Part shown: positions 9,897-17,933 of the stretch, piece after piece
How positions within the stretch are numbered: position 1 is the stretch's first letter
How the letters are laid out: each line of letters begins with the position of its first letter
Source of the DNA: CAZBWP01 sp964630265
GTDB taxonomy: Bacteria > Pseudomonadota > Alphaproteobacteria > Rhodospirillales > Defluviicoccaceae
Assembly: GCA_964630265.1 (NCBI GenBank)
Contig: CAZVRW010000025.1
Coordinates: forward strand, 1 to 38,910
Direction of reading: 5' to 3'
DNA: 38,910 bases
Translations under genes and position numbers: made by a program
Notes under the pieces: model-generated
What the model was told of the DNA's origin: nothing
What the model saw: only the letters and a program-made list of their open reading frames with translations
Database searches by the model: none

Positions 9897-10322
9897 TCAT
9901 TCCTCGTGCTTGGTTTCCAGCCAGGCCCGGATGGCCCACATGGCTTCCTGGCTGAGGATACCCTCGAAGGCCGGCATCTTGGTGACGCCGCCCTGGGAAT
10001 AGCCGTTGCGGGTGATCTCGATGTACCACTCGTCGTCCTCGGCCCCGGGCGCCATGTAGCGCAAGTCGGGGGCGAGACCACCGGACATGGCATCGATGCC
10101 GTGGCAGCGGGCGCAATTCTGATTGTAACCGCTCTCGCCGATGTCGATGGCAGTTGTATTGCCCCTGTACGGGTTTTCGAGCAGCCACTCCTCCCCCAGC
10201 GACTCGAGGCCGGGCGTCTCGACCGGCCGCGGCTGAACGTCACCGTGGCCGGTCGCCGTCCCGGCGCCCAGGGCAAGCGCGATGACGACGCCGAGAGAAA
10301 CCAATAAACGCCTGTGGTGCAT
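9897..10322 (-). CDS. pedF: Cytochrome c550, PedF/ExaB-like electron acceptor of the quinoprotein
   Basis: This 141-residue periplasmic cytochrome is the expected direct electron acceptor of the alcohol dehydrogenase encoded 98 bp downstream. It has a signal peptide (about 5-26), the haem motif CARCH at 70-74, and the PedF-like stretches GEEWLLENPYR, SGYNQNCARCHG, APDLRYM and MPAFEG. Met116 is the likely sixth ligand. The family occurs beside PQQ ethanol and phenylethanol dehydrogenases in Pseudomonas. ATG 10322 has GGGAGG 10 bases upstream; a TTG three codons earlier sits on the Shine-Dalgarno sequence and was rejected. It heads the leftward operon, facing the bc1 operon across 462 bp. Confidence 0.93.
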   Translation of the reverse strand: MHHRRLLVSLGVVIALALGAGTATGHGDVQPRPVETPGLESLGEEWLLENPYRGNTTAIDIGESGYNQNCARCHGIDAMSGGLAPDLRYMAPGAEDDEWYIEITRNGYSQGGVTKMPAFEGILSQEAMWAIRAWLETKHEE

Positions 10323-10784
10323 GCTTTCCAAACCTCCCGTGCCGCGCCCCTGGCGCGGCCGCCTCGATGGTTCCTGGGCGTTCCGCCCGACGGTCTAGCC
10401 GCGCCGCGAAGCACCCGCCGACCGGCGGCTGCACAGGCATCTCCTGCCATCATGCTGGGTCGTCATCACCCGGTCTCGTTTTGTCCGGGCAAGGATGCCA
10501 AGCGCTCGTAATCGCGGCAATTGATAGAAGGTCGCATGAACATTACGGGAACCCGGATGCCCACGCATGCAAGTTGCGCCGTTTGACCATGTGCCGGCCC
10601 GCCCCGTCCCGGACTGGTCAAGCCGCGAAAGGGCGTACGACTTTCTGGCAATTGCCGAGTCTGGCGGACTGTGGCTAGCCTTGACCCTCGTCAAGCGGGT
10701 TGCTGCGAGGCGGCACCGTCAGCAAGGCGGTCGGCGGCATCGCCGCACCCCAAGGGGCAGCAGACGGGCAACAGAGGGGCACCA
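10323..10784. promoter_or_regulatory. Divergent control region between pedF and the bc1 operon
   Basis: This 462-bp gap has no convincing gene. It holds three dyad elements built on the same core. TTGACCA at 10583-10589 is matched by TGGTCAA at 10615-10621, and CTTGAC-CCTC-GTCAAG forms a tight inverted repeat at 10680-10695. A GGCAATTGCC palindrome lies at 10647-10656, with CGGCAATTG again at 10515-10523. These would suit a dimeric regulator acting on both operons. The proposal is inference from symmetry. Confidence 0.45.
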
Positions 10785-11423
10785 ATGAGCAACGCACCGC
10801 CGCCGTCGGGAGCGGACGACCGGCTCCCGCCATCCTCGGCCCACGAGATCGAGCGTCAACAGGAGATTCTCGACACCCGCTTCATGGCGGACATCGGCCC
10901 GGCGCGAGAGGGCTGGGGACGGCGCGAGTTCCTGAACATCACCACCATCGTCACCGCCTTCGCCGGCATCAACTTCTTCATTTGGCCGTTCGTGCACAGC
11001 ATGAACCCCGCCGCCGATGTGGAAGCCCTGGCGGCCACCGAGGTGGACCTCTCGGCGATCGAGACCGGACAGAGCGTTACCGTGGTCTGGCGCGGCAAGC
11101 CCATCTTCATCCGCCGCCGCACCGAGGCGGAGATTGCGGCAGCGCGGGCGGTGCCGATCACCGACCTGCCGGACCCGGTGGCCGACGAAGACCGCGTCCA
11201 GCATCCGGAATGGCTGGTCATCGTCGGCATCTGCAATCACTTGGGTTGCGTGCCGCGCGGCCAGCGCTCCACCGATCCACACGGCGACTACGGCGGCTGG
11301 TTCTGCCCCTGTCACGGCTCGCACTTCGACACGTCCGGGCGGATCCGCAAGGGGCCCGCTCCTAACAACATGGAGGTGCCACCCTACACCTTCGTCAACG
11401 ACTCGACGATCCGGATCGGCTGA
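10785..11423 (+). CDS. petA: Cytochrome bc1 Rieske iron-sulphur subunit
   Basis: This 212-residue subunit carries electrons from quinol at the Qo site to cytochrome c1. A cytoplasmic tail of about 45 residues leads to a twin-arginine motif GRREFLNI (45-52) and one membrane anchor (about 50-70). The 2Fe-2S ligands are Cys150 and His152 (CNHLGC) and Cys174 and His177 (CPCHGS); Cys155 and Cys176 form the structural disulphide. ATG 10785 has GAGGGG upstream. The N-terminal tail is somewhat longer than in Paracoccus or Rhodobacter. It is first of three bc1 genes; cytochrome b starts 11 bases downstream. Confidence 0.97.
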   Translation: MSNAPPPSGADDRLPPSSAHEIERQQEILDTRFMADIGPAREGWGRREFLNITTIVTAFAGINFFIWPFVHSMNPAADVEALAATEVDLSAIETGQSVTVVWRGKPIFIRRRTEAEIAAARAVPITDLPDPVADEDRVQHPEWLVIVGICNHLGCVPRGQRSTDPHGDYGGWFCPCHGSHFDTSGRIRKGPAPNNMEVPPYTFVNDSTIRIG

Positions 11424-11434
11424 GGGGGGCTTTC

Positions 11435-12715
11435 ATGGTCGGGCGGAAATGGGACAATCGCTTCGCGCAGTGGCTGGACGATCGCTTGCCGGTCGTCACC
11501 ATGATGCATCATCAGCTCTACGAATACCCGATGCCGAAGAATCTGAATTACTGGTGGAACTTCGGTTCGCTGGCGGGTGTCGCCTTGGTAATCCTGATCT
11601 TTAGCGGCATTTTCCTGTCTATGCAATATCAACCGAACACAGAGCTGGCCTTCGACAGCATCGAGCGCATCATGCGCGACGTCAATTACGGTTGGCTGAT
11701 GCGGTACATTCACCAGACAGGATCATCGTTGTTTTTTGCCATCGTCTACATCCATATTTTCCGTGGCATCTTCTACGGCTCTTACAAGAGCCCGCGGGAG
11801 ATCACCTGGATCACCGGCGTCGTCATCTTCATGCTGATGATGGCGACGGCGTTCATGGGCTACGCGCTCGTCTGGGGGCAGATGAGCTTCTGGGCGGCGA
11901 CGGCGATCACCAACCTGTTCACCGCCTTCCCGTTGATCGGCGAAGGCATCACCACGTGGCTGTGGGGCGGCTATGCCATCGACAATCCGACGCTGAACCG
12001 CTTCTACTCGCTCCATTACCTGCTGCCGTTCGTCATCTTCGGCGTCGTCGTGCTGCATCTGATCGCCCTGCACACGACCCATTCAAACAACCCGCTCGGC
12101 GTCGACTTGAAGGGGCCGCAGGATGCGATCCCATTCCATCCCTACTACACGGTGAAGGATCTGGTCGGGCTCGGCGTCTTCGCGACCATCTTCGCGGTTT
12201 TCGTCTTTTTCGCGCCGGACGCGCTCACTGAGCCGGAAAACTTCATTCCTGCGGATCCGCTGGTGACGCCCGAGCACTTGGTGCCCGAGTGGTACTTCCT
12301 GCCGTACTACGCCATCCTTCGCGCCGTGCCGGACATCTGGTTCATCGATGCCAAGCTGGCCGGCGTCGTCGCCATGTTCGCCGCGCCGATGGTCTGGCTT
12401 TTCCTCCCTTGGCTCGATCGCTCGAAGGTGCGCAGTGCCCGCTTTCGCCCGATCTACCGCATCTTCTTCTGGATTATGGTGGTCGCCTGCGTGGTCCTCG
12501 GCTATTGCGGGGCGCATCCACCGTCGGGCACTTATCTGGTGCTGGCCCGCATCGCCACCGTCTACTATTTCGCTCACTTCCTGATTATCGTGCCGCTCGT
12601 CAGCCGCATCGAGCGGCCACGCCCGGTGCCGGTCAGCATCAGCGCCGCCGTGCAGGCGGCATCGCCGGCGGTGCGTCGGGGGCCGGGCCGCCTCGCCGCG
12701 GAGGGCTCTTCATGA
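11435..12715 (+). CDS. petB: Cytochrome b of the bc1 complex
   Basis: This 426-residue integral membrane subunit holds both b haems and the two quinone sites. Haem ligands are visible as His93/His107 and His194/His208 in the expected helices, and the Qo-site motif PEWY is at 284-287. Eight membrane helices can be followed. The protein is one fused chain, as in Alphaproteobacteria, not split into b6 and subunit IV. Its start lies 11 bases after the Rieske stop with GAGGGGGG as ribosome site, and its stop overlaps the cytochrome c1 start (ATGA at 12712). Confidence 0.97.
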   Translation: MVGRKWDNRFAQWLDDRLPVVTMMHHQLYEYPMPKNLNYWWNFGSLAGVALVILIFSGIFLSMQYQPNTELAFDSIERIMRDVNYGWLMRYIHQTGSSLFFAIVYIHIFRGIFYGSYKSPREITWITGVVIFMLMMATAFMGYALVWGQMSFWAATAITNLFTAFPLIGEGITTWLWGGYAIDNPTLNRFYSLHYLLPFVIFGVVVLHLIALHTTHSNNPLGVDLKGPQDAIPFHPYYTVKDLVGLGVFATIFAVFVFFAPDALTEPENFIPADPLVTPEHLVPEWYFLPYYAILRAVPDIWFIDAKLAGVVAMFAAPMVWLFLPWLDRSKVRSARFRPIYRIFFWIMVVACVVLGYCGAHPPSGTYLVLARIATVYYFAHFLIIVPLVSRIERPRPVPVSISAAVQAASPAVRRGPGRLAAEGSS

Positions 12716-13524
12716 CCGGCCGGCCGCGGAGACCGTGGGCGACCGCAGCCGGGCTGGCACTTCTGCTCGCCGCCGCGCCGATCGCCGCCGCCGAGACGCA
12801 GGCGCCGTTGCCGACGCGGGACTGGTCCTTTTCCGGCCCCTTCGGCAGCTTCGACCAGGCGGCGCTGCGGCGCGGGCTCAACGTCTATCTGGATGCGTGC
12901 GCCGGCTGTCACTCATTGCGCCACGTGGCCTACCGCAACTTGACGGCGCTCGGCATCGGCTTCGGGCCGGAGAACATCAAGGCCTTCGCCGAAGAGTTCG
13001 AACTCGTGGACGGCCCCGACGACGCCGGCAAGATGTTTACGCGGCCGGCCCGACCGGCGGACCGTTTCGTCTCGCCGTACCCCAACGCCGGCGCGGCGCG
13101 GGCGGCCAACAACGGCATGGTCCCGCCGGATCTCTCGCTGATCACCAAGGCGCGGGCCGATGGCGTGAACCATCTCTATGCCTTCCTCATCGGCTACGGC
13201 GAGGCGCCGGATGGCGTCGTCCTCGGCCCCGGCATGTACTACAACGTCCATGCGCCCGGCGGCCAGACCGGCATGCCGCCGTCGTTGTTCCCGGACATGG
13301 TCGAGTACGAGGACGGCACCGAGGCCACCGTCGAGCAGATGGCGGCCGACGTCACGACCTTCCTCGCCTGGGCGGCCGAGCCCCACATGGAAGCGCGCAA
13401 GAGTTTGGGCTGGCGCGTCGTCGTCTTCCTTGCCCTGCTCACCGTGCTGTTCATCGCGCTGAAGCATGAGGTCTGGGCGCACCTGACAACCCCGCGGCAA
13501 CCGCCCCAACGCAGCGAGACGTAG
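12712..13524 (+). CDS. petC: Cytochrome c1 of the bc1 complex
   Basis: This 270-residue periplasmic haem subunit accepts electrons from the Rieske protein and passes them to soluble cytochrome c. It has a signal peptide (to about 27), the family opening WSFSGPFGSFDQAALRRG, haem motif CAGCH at 63-67, axial Met188 in TGMPPSLF, and a C-terminal anchor at about 244-262. The ATG overlaps the cytochrome b stop by four bases, so translation is coupled. The gene ends 58 bp before the convergent ABC permease gene. Together the three genes make a complete bacterial bc1 complex next to the alcohol dehydrogenase genes; whether it is the cell's only bc1 cannot be seen from the window. Confidence 0.97.
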   Translation: MTGRPRRPWATAAGLALLLAAAPIAAAETQAPLPTRDWSFSGPFGSFDQAALRRGLNVYLDACAGCHSLRHVAYRNLTALGIGFGPENIKAFAEEFELVDGPDDAGKMFTRPARPADRFVSPYPNAGAARAANNGMVPPDLSLITKARADGVNHLYAFLIGYGEAPDGVVLGPGMYYNVHAPGGQTGMPPSLFPDMVEYEDGTEATVEQMAADVTTFLAWAAEPHMEARKSLGWRVVVFLALLTVLFIALKHEVWAHLTTPRQPPQRSET

Positions 13525-13582
13525 GGGACCGATTGCCCCGTGGGCGACGTCCGACGCGTGCCCGACAGTCTCGCGCCGAGCG

Positions 13583-14389
13583 CTATCCGCCGCCGGCTTT
13601 GCGTCGCATCATACCCTTGGCCGGGCTGTAGCCGACGATGGCGAGCGCCAGAAAGACGACGAGGGCGGCCGCCGTCACCGCCAGCGCCTCGGCGTTGAAA
13701 CGGCCGTAGAGGGCGTAGCGGATCAGCTCGACGGCGTGGGTGAAGGGGTTGATTTCGGCGATGAATGCCAAGATCGCGCTGGATTCCTGGAGCTTCCAGA
13801 TCGGGTAGAGGGCGGACGAGGCGAAAAACATCGGAAAGATGACGAAGTTCATGATCCCGGCGAAATTCTCCAGCTGTTTGATGGTCGACGACAACAACAG
13901 ACCGATGGCACCGAGCATCAGTCCGGCGACCATCAGGGCGGGGAACACGGCGAAGTAGCCGACGGTCGGCATGACGATCCCGAACAGCGCGGCGATGGCG
14001 AGGAACGTATAGGCCTGCAGCACCGACACGGCGGTGCCGGCAAGCAGCTTGCAGGACAGCAGGTACCAGCGCGGCAACGGCGTCACCATCAGGATCCGCA
14101 TACTGCCCATCTCCCGGTCGTAGACCATGGACAGCGAATTCTGCATGCCGTTGAACAGTTGGATCATGCCCAGCAGCCCCGGCACGATGTACACTTCGTA
14201 GGTGATGTAGGTCTGGTATGGCGGGGTGATGGCGATGCCGAGCGCCGCGCGGAAGCCGGCGGCGAAGATCAGGAGCCAGACCAGGGGCCGGACCAGTGCC
14301 GCCAGGAAGCGTTCCCGCTGGTGCAGGAACCGCAGCACCTCGCGCGTGACGATGCCGGCGAGGCAGAGCAGAGCGTGACGACCGGTCAC
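13583..14389 (-). CDS. ABC-2 type permease of the PQQ alcohol dehydrogenase system (PedC-like)
   Basis: This 268-residue inner-membrane protein has about six hydrophobic helices and the ABC-2 layout (LVWLLIFAAGFRAALG, then YDREMGSMRILMVTPLPRWY). It fits the permease family repeatedly found beside PQQ alcohol dehydrogenases. It is last in a four-gene leftward operon; its GTG start overlaps the ATPase stop (GTGA at 14386-14389). What it moves is not known: proposals for this family include alcohol uptake or extrusion, but ABC-2 permeases are mostly exporters. Assignment to the quinoprotein-associated family rests on sequence style and the perfect operon match. Confidence 0.88.
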   Translation of the reverse strand: MTGRHALLCLAGIVTREVLRFLHQRERFLAALVRPLVWLLIFAAGFRAALGIAITPPYQTYITYEVYIVPGLLGMIQLFNGMQNSLSMVYDREMGSMRILMVTPLPRWYLLSCKLLAGTAVSVLQAYTFLAIAALFGIVMPTVGYFAVFPALMVAGLMLGAIGLLLSSTIKQLENFAGIMNFVIFPMFFASSALYPIWKLQESSAILAFIAEINPFTHAVELIRYALYGRFNAEALAVTAAALVVFLALAIVGYSPAKGMMRRKAGGG

Positions 14390-15147
14390 GGTCCGTCCCC
14401 GCCTGCCGCGGCCGGCGGCGCCTTCGCCGTCAGCCGGTCGAAGGTTTGGCGCAGCGTTGACGCGCCGGCGGCCGCGAGGATCTCGGGCACGCCGCCCGCC
14501 GCGCGCACCCGGCCGTCGTGCATGACGACGACGTCGTCGGCCGCCGCGATCTCGTCGATCAGGTGCGTGGCCCAGAGCACGCCGATGCCATCCGTTCGCG
14601 CCAACGCGTGCGCGTGATCGACGATGCGCTGGCGGGTCGGCACGTCGAGACCGACCGTCGGCTCGTCGAGCAGCAGCAGGGCGGGGCGGTGCAACAGGGC
14701 GCGCGCCACCTCGACCCGCCGGCGGAAACCGCCGCTGAGCGTGCGGACCTTCTGATGCCGTTTGTCGGCGAGATCGAAGCGGGCGAGTTCGATGTCCATG
14801 CGCGCCGCCGCCGTTTTGCCGGAGAGCCCATGCAGGGCGGCAAAGTAGCGCAAATTCTGTGCGACCGTCAGGTCAAGGTCGAGGGTCGACTGCTGGAAGA
14901 CGACGCCGAGCCCGGCGAGCGCTCGCTCCGGCTGCCGCCGGATGTCGTGGCCGTTGATGGCGATGGTGCCGTGACGCCCCTCGAACAGATGGGTGATCAG
15001 GCCGAACAGCGTCGTTTTGCCGGCACCATTGGGGCCGAGCAGGGCACAGAACCGGCCCCGCCCGACGGTGCACGACACGCCATCGAGGGCGAAGGCCCCC
15101 CCGTAGCTGTAGGCGAGGTTGCGAACTTCCAGCGCGGGCGTCGTCAC
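14386..15147 (-). CDS. ABC transporter ATPase of the PQQ alcohol dehydrogenase system
   Basis: The 253-residue cytoplasmic ATP-binding subunit has all hallmarks: Walker A GPNGAGKT at 38-45, Q-loop VVFQQ at about 83-87, signature LSGGF at 137-141, Walker B LLLLDEP at 157-163 and switch His in WATHL. It pairs with the permease, sharing a GTGA overlap at each end with its neighbours. The frame is open upstream to 15627, but there it lies opposite the beta-propeller gene, so I used GTG 15147 (MTTPALEVRN). It belongs to the export-type ABC ATPases that accompany quinoprotein dehydrogenases. Substrate unknown. Confidence 0.92.
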   Translation of the reverse strand: MTTPALEVRNLAYSYGGAFALDGVSCTVGRGRFCALLGPNGAGKTTLFGLITHLFEGRHGTIAINGHDIRRQPERALAGLGVVFQQSTLDLDLTVAQNLRYFAALHGLSGKTAAARMDIELARFDLADKRHQKVRTLSGGFRRRVEVARALLHRPALLLLDEPTVGLDVPTRQRIVDHAHALARTDGIGVLWATHLIDEIAAADDVVVMHDGRVRAAGGVPEILAAAGASTLRQTFDRLTAKAPPAAAGGDGP

Positions 15148-16124
15148 GGCTTGATGGCGACGCCCCAGGGATACCGTCCGACCTTGATCGACTTGACGGG
15201 CTCGAGGGAGGCGACGTCGATCACCGTCACGTCGCCGCTGACGCCGTTGGTGGTCAACAGCAGCCTCTCGTCCGGCGTCAACGCCAAGTGCCAGACACGC
15301 CGGCCGACCAGGATGTACTTCAGCACCTCGAAGGATTGCGCGTCGACCACCGCGATGTGGTTCGCCGGTCCGAGGGCGACGAACGCCTGGCGGCCGTCCG
15401 ACGTCAGCTTGATTCCCACCGGCTGTACCCGGTCGTCCGGGATGCCCTTGAGCTTGAAACCGATGGTCTTGATGGTCTCGCGCGTCGCCACGTCCATGAC
15501 GGCGACGGTGCCGCCGATCTCCGACGAGACCCAGAGGCGGTCGCCCTCCTTCGTGAACTCGGCGTGGCGCGGCCGCTGGTCGACAAGGGTGTTGTCGATG
15601 AGCTCGTAGGTCGCCGTGTCGATCCAATGCACCATGTTGGTGGTCTCGGAGGTGTTCACGGCGACAGTGCCATCGGGGCTGACGGCCATGCCCTCCGGCT
15701 CGACGCCCACGTCGATCTGCGCGATGACGGAGCGGCTCTCCACATCCACCACGGTGACGATGTTGTCATCCTCGTTGGCGATGTAGAGGTGTTGGTCGTT
15801 GGGGTGCAGATAGAACTGCTCGGGATCGGCGCCGGACGGCAACTCGCCGATCTTCTCCAAGGTAGCGCTATCGAATATCTCCACCGTGTCGTCGTCGCTG
15901 GCACAGACGTAAAGGCGTGAATGATCGCGGCTGAGCGTGATGCCGCGCGGCCGCTGGCCGACATCGAAGGTCCGGATCACCTCCATCGATTCGATGTCGA
16001 TGATCGAGACGGTGTTGTCCTTTTCGTTGCTGACGAACGCCGTGGCGGCCATCCCCCCGGAGGCGACAAACGTCATGGTGGCGGTCAACGTCACAGCAGC
16101 GGCCAGGGCCGCGGGTCGGTTCAT
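15144..16124 (-). CDS. PQQ-dependent catabolism-associated YVTN beta-propeller protein
   Basis: The 326-residue periplasmic protein has a signal peptide (to about 27) and seven or so beta-propeller repeats of YVTN type, for example VSNEKDNTVSIIDIESMEVIRTFDVG and the matching IANEDDNIVTVVD. The family is found with the ABC genes of PQQ alcohol catabolism. It may bind a partner or ligand; no catalytic function is known. ATG 16124 has GGAGGA upstream. Its stop overlaps the ATPase start (GTGA at 15144-15147), and it starts 19 bases after the binding-protein stop, so all four genes are one transcription unit. Confidence 0.92.
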   Translation of the reverse strand: MNRPAALAAAVTLTATMTFVASGGMAATAFVSNEKDNTVSIIDIESMEVIRTFDVGQRPRGITLSRDHSRLYVCASDDDTVEIFDSATLEKIGELPSGADPEQFYLHPNDQHLYIANEDDNIVTVVDVESRSVIAQIDVGVEPEGMAVSPDGTVAVNTSETTNMVHWIDTATYELIDNTLVDQRPRHAEFTKEGDRLWVSSEIGGTVAVMDVATRETIKTIGFKLKGIPDDRVQPVGIKLTSDGRQAFVALGPANHIAVVDAQSFEVLKYILVGRRVWHLALTPDERLLLTTNGVSGDVTVIDVASLEPVKSIKVGRYPWGVAIKP

Positions 16125-16143
16125 GGAAGGGTCCTCCGGTGAG

Positions 16144-17364
16144 TCAGCGGCCCGGACACGACGTCTCCGGCCTGTCGTGGCCCAGTGTATCGAGTTCGCT
16201 CGACGGATGCAGGAAGCCCTCCTGCGGCGACAGACTGACCAGGGCGCGCGCCGTGGTCAGCGGGATCGGCTGGCGAAGTTGGCCGTTCCACGGCCTGTAT
16301 GAGAGCTTGCGCCCCTTGAACGCGGCGAGCTGGAAGTCGTCACCGACGATGCGGGCGCGGATCGCGTCGACATCGGTGGACTTGGCTTGCGTCGCCCCCT
16401 CGCCGACCGAGCGCACCGCCGCCCAGACGGCATAGTCCCGCCCGGTCATCCAGCGGCCCGATTTTTTCAGAAAGCGGCTGTGAAGCTGCGCCGCCCCCCA
16501 TTGTTCGACGGTGCGATCCCACGCCACGGGCACCAGGCCGTGGGTACCGACCACCGGCCGCGGCTCCCAGGTGCGATAGGGAAAGGCGTCGCCGAAGGTG
16601 TTCGCCTCGTCAACAACCACCAGCACGTCGTGATCGCGAACCTGGGTCAATACCGGCACCTCCGCCTCGGCCGTGCGCCGGGCGTCGTGACCGAACGTCC
16701 AGGCCTTCTCGTCGACGACGCGGGCACCGAAGCGATCGGCGGCGCGGTGCAGTGCCGCGGCCATCAGCGCGTCCTCGGGCGTCGGGCCGGTCACCAGCGC
16801 CCACCGGGTCCAGCGCTTCTTCACCAGGTATTGCGCCAGCGCGTCGGCGAGCATGGCGCGGCTCGGCATCGTATGCAGCAGGTGCGGCGGGCAATCGGTC
16901 GTCCGCAGCCGGTCGTCGGTGGCGCGCGCGTTGACGATCAGCAGATCACGTGCCCCGTCGGCGGCGAGGACGGCATCCAGCGACGCCGCCGGCAGGTCGG
17001 CGACGACCAGGCGAATGCCATCGGCGATGACAGCGTCCAGTGCCGCCCGCACATCGCCGTCGGCCTCGACGATCGTCTCCGTAAGCTCGAACCGCTGCTT
17101 GGTGAACCGGCCGGTGGTGTTGTTGTCGTCGATGGCGAGGCGTGCCCCCTGCACGCCATCGTCCTCCGGCGGCTCCAGCCATTGCAGGTTGGAGAGCGCC
17201 GGCGGCCGCTCCACCACTTGGCCGAGATAGGCGATGCGCACCAAATCCTCGGCCAAAGCGACACCCGGCGACCACGCCAACGCAATCAGAAGGACAGTCC
17301 ATGCCGCGAAGCGGCGGAGGGACACCCGGCACGACGTTCGGGCTCTGGCGGCTGCCGTGTTCAT
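16144..17364 (-). CDS. Periplasmic binding protein-like subunit of the PQQ alcohol dehydrogenase ABC system
   Basis: The 406-residue protein has a signal peptide (hydrophobic about 24-38, cleavage after ALAE) and a type 1 periplasmic-binding (leucine-binding-like) fold. The opening VRIAYLGQVVERPPALSNLQWL and the segment GARLAIDDNNTTGRF match the quinoprotein-associated binding-protein family. An ABC-2 export permease with such a binding protein is unusual, since this fold normally serves importers, so it may act as a sensor or chaperone. The start is ATG 17364 or the adjacent GTG 17367; GGAG upstream fits either. It heads the leftward four-gene operon and diverges from the cupredoxin-like gene. 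Confidence 0.88.
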   Translation of the reverse strand: MNTAAARARTSCRVSLRRFAAWTVLLIALAWSPGVALAEDLVRIAYLGQVVERPPALSNLQWLEPPEDDGVQGARLAIDDNNTTGRFTKQRFELTETIVEADGDVRAALDAVIADGIRLVVADLPAASLDAVLAADGARDLLIVNARATDDRLRTTDCPPHLLHTMPSRAMLADALAQYLVKKRWTRWALVTGPTPEDALMAAALHRAADRFGARVVDEKAWTFGHDARRTAEAEVPVLTQVRDHDVLVVVDEANTFGDAFPYRTWEPRPVVGTHGLVPVAWDRTVEQWGAAQLHSRFLKKSGRWMTGRDYAVWAAVRSVGEGATQAKSTDVDAIRARIVGDDFQLAAFKGRKLSYRPWNGQLRQPIPLTTARALVSLSPQEGFLHPSSELDTLGHDRPETSCPGR

Positions 17365-17507
17365 CACGACCCCATCTCCGCAAAGTGGCGCAAGATGGTC
17401 AATATCGACGAAAGTCCAATCGACAGCCCCGCGGTCGCGCGGCGACGGTAGCAGAAACGCAGGGCCGATGAACGGGCCGATCGGTCCACTACAGGGAGAT
17501 TCAAGTC
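17365..17507. promoter_or_regulatory. Divergent promoter region with repeated GGGCCGAT and a TGGTCAA half-site
   Basis: This 143-bp gap separates two divergent operons of the alcohol system. TGGTCAA at 17396-17402 repeats the core of the dyads in the pedF/petA gap. GGGCCGAT occurs twice with a 12-bp period (17462-17469 and 17474-17481), just ahead of the ribosome site of the rightward gene. No clear -35/-10 pair was seen. Confidence 0.35.
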
Positions 17508-17933
17508 ATGCGGAAGACACTCCTGGCCATGCTCGTGGCCTGGATGTTCGTCCCGACCGTCGCGGCCGCGCAGGGTTTCCTCGCCCGCAAGGCGACGGCA
17601 CTGGAAGACTTGGTGCTCGGCACCGATGAGTCCGGTTACGGGATGTCCCAGAGCGAGTATCAGCTGCAAACGGGCACCGCCTACACGCTGAAGATCATCA
17701 GCAGCGGCCGTAAGGAATATGCGTTCGAGGCCCCCGAGTTCTTCAATTTCGTCTGGCTTCGCAAGATCGAGGCCGGTGGCGTCGAAATCAAAGTCACCCA
17801 CGTCTACGAGCTGGAATTCGAGGACGAGGGAGAACTCGAGCTCTATTTTCTGCCGATCAGACCCGGCACCTACGCGTTCCGGGCGCGCGGGCTCGAGGAC
17901 AAGGGCATGCTCGGCACCTTCGTCGTCAAATGA
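17508..17933 (+). CDS. Secreted cupredoxin-like protein lacking copper ligands
   Basis: The 141-residue protein has a signal peptide (to about 21, VAAAQG) followed by one beta-sandwich domain of cupredoxin type. The family's C-terminal pattern, strand-PGTY-F-loop-GM-G-strand, is clear in IRPGTYAFRARGLEDKGMLGTFVV. In copper-binding members the loop carries Cys and His and the first ligand His follows the early strand. Here those places hold Arg, Glu and Tyr, the mature protein has no cysteine, and only the Met is kept. It probably does not bind type 1 copper. It heads a rightward unit with GGGAG at good spacing before ATG 17508, and its stop overlaps the next start (ATGA). A structural or ligand-binding role in the quinoprotein system is inferred. 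Confidence 0.75.
   Translation: MRKTLLAMLVAWMFVPTVAAAQGFLARKATALEDLVLGTDESGYGMSQSEYQLQTGTAYTLKIISSGRKEYAFEAPEFFNFVWLRKIEAGGVEIKVTHVYELEFEDEGELELYFLPIRPGTYAFRARGLEDKGMLGTFVVK

Noticed and set aside
9799..10188. N-terminal extension of the PQQ dehydrogenase frame
   Set aside because: It overlaps the PedF gene in another frame; the signal peptide and ribosome site place the start at 9798.
10645..10660. Sigma-54 promoter (TGGCAATTGCC)
   Set aside because: The GG and GC elements are too close together for the -24/-12 spacing.
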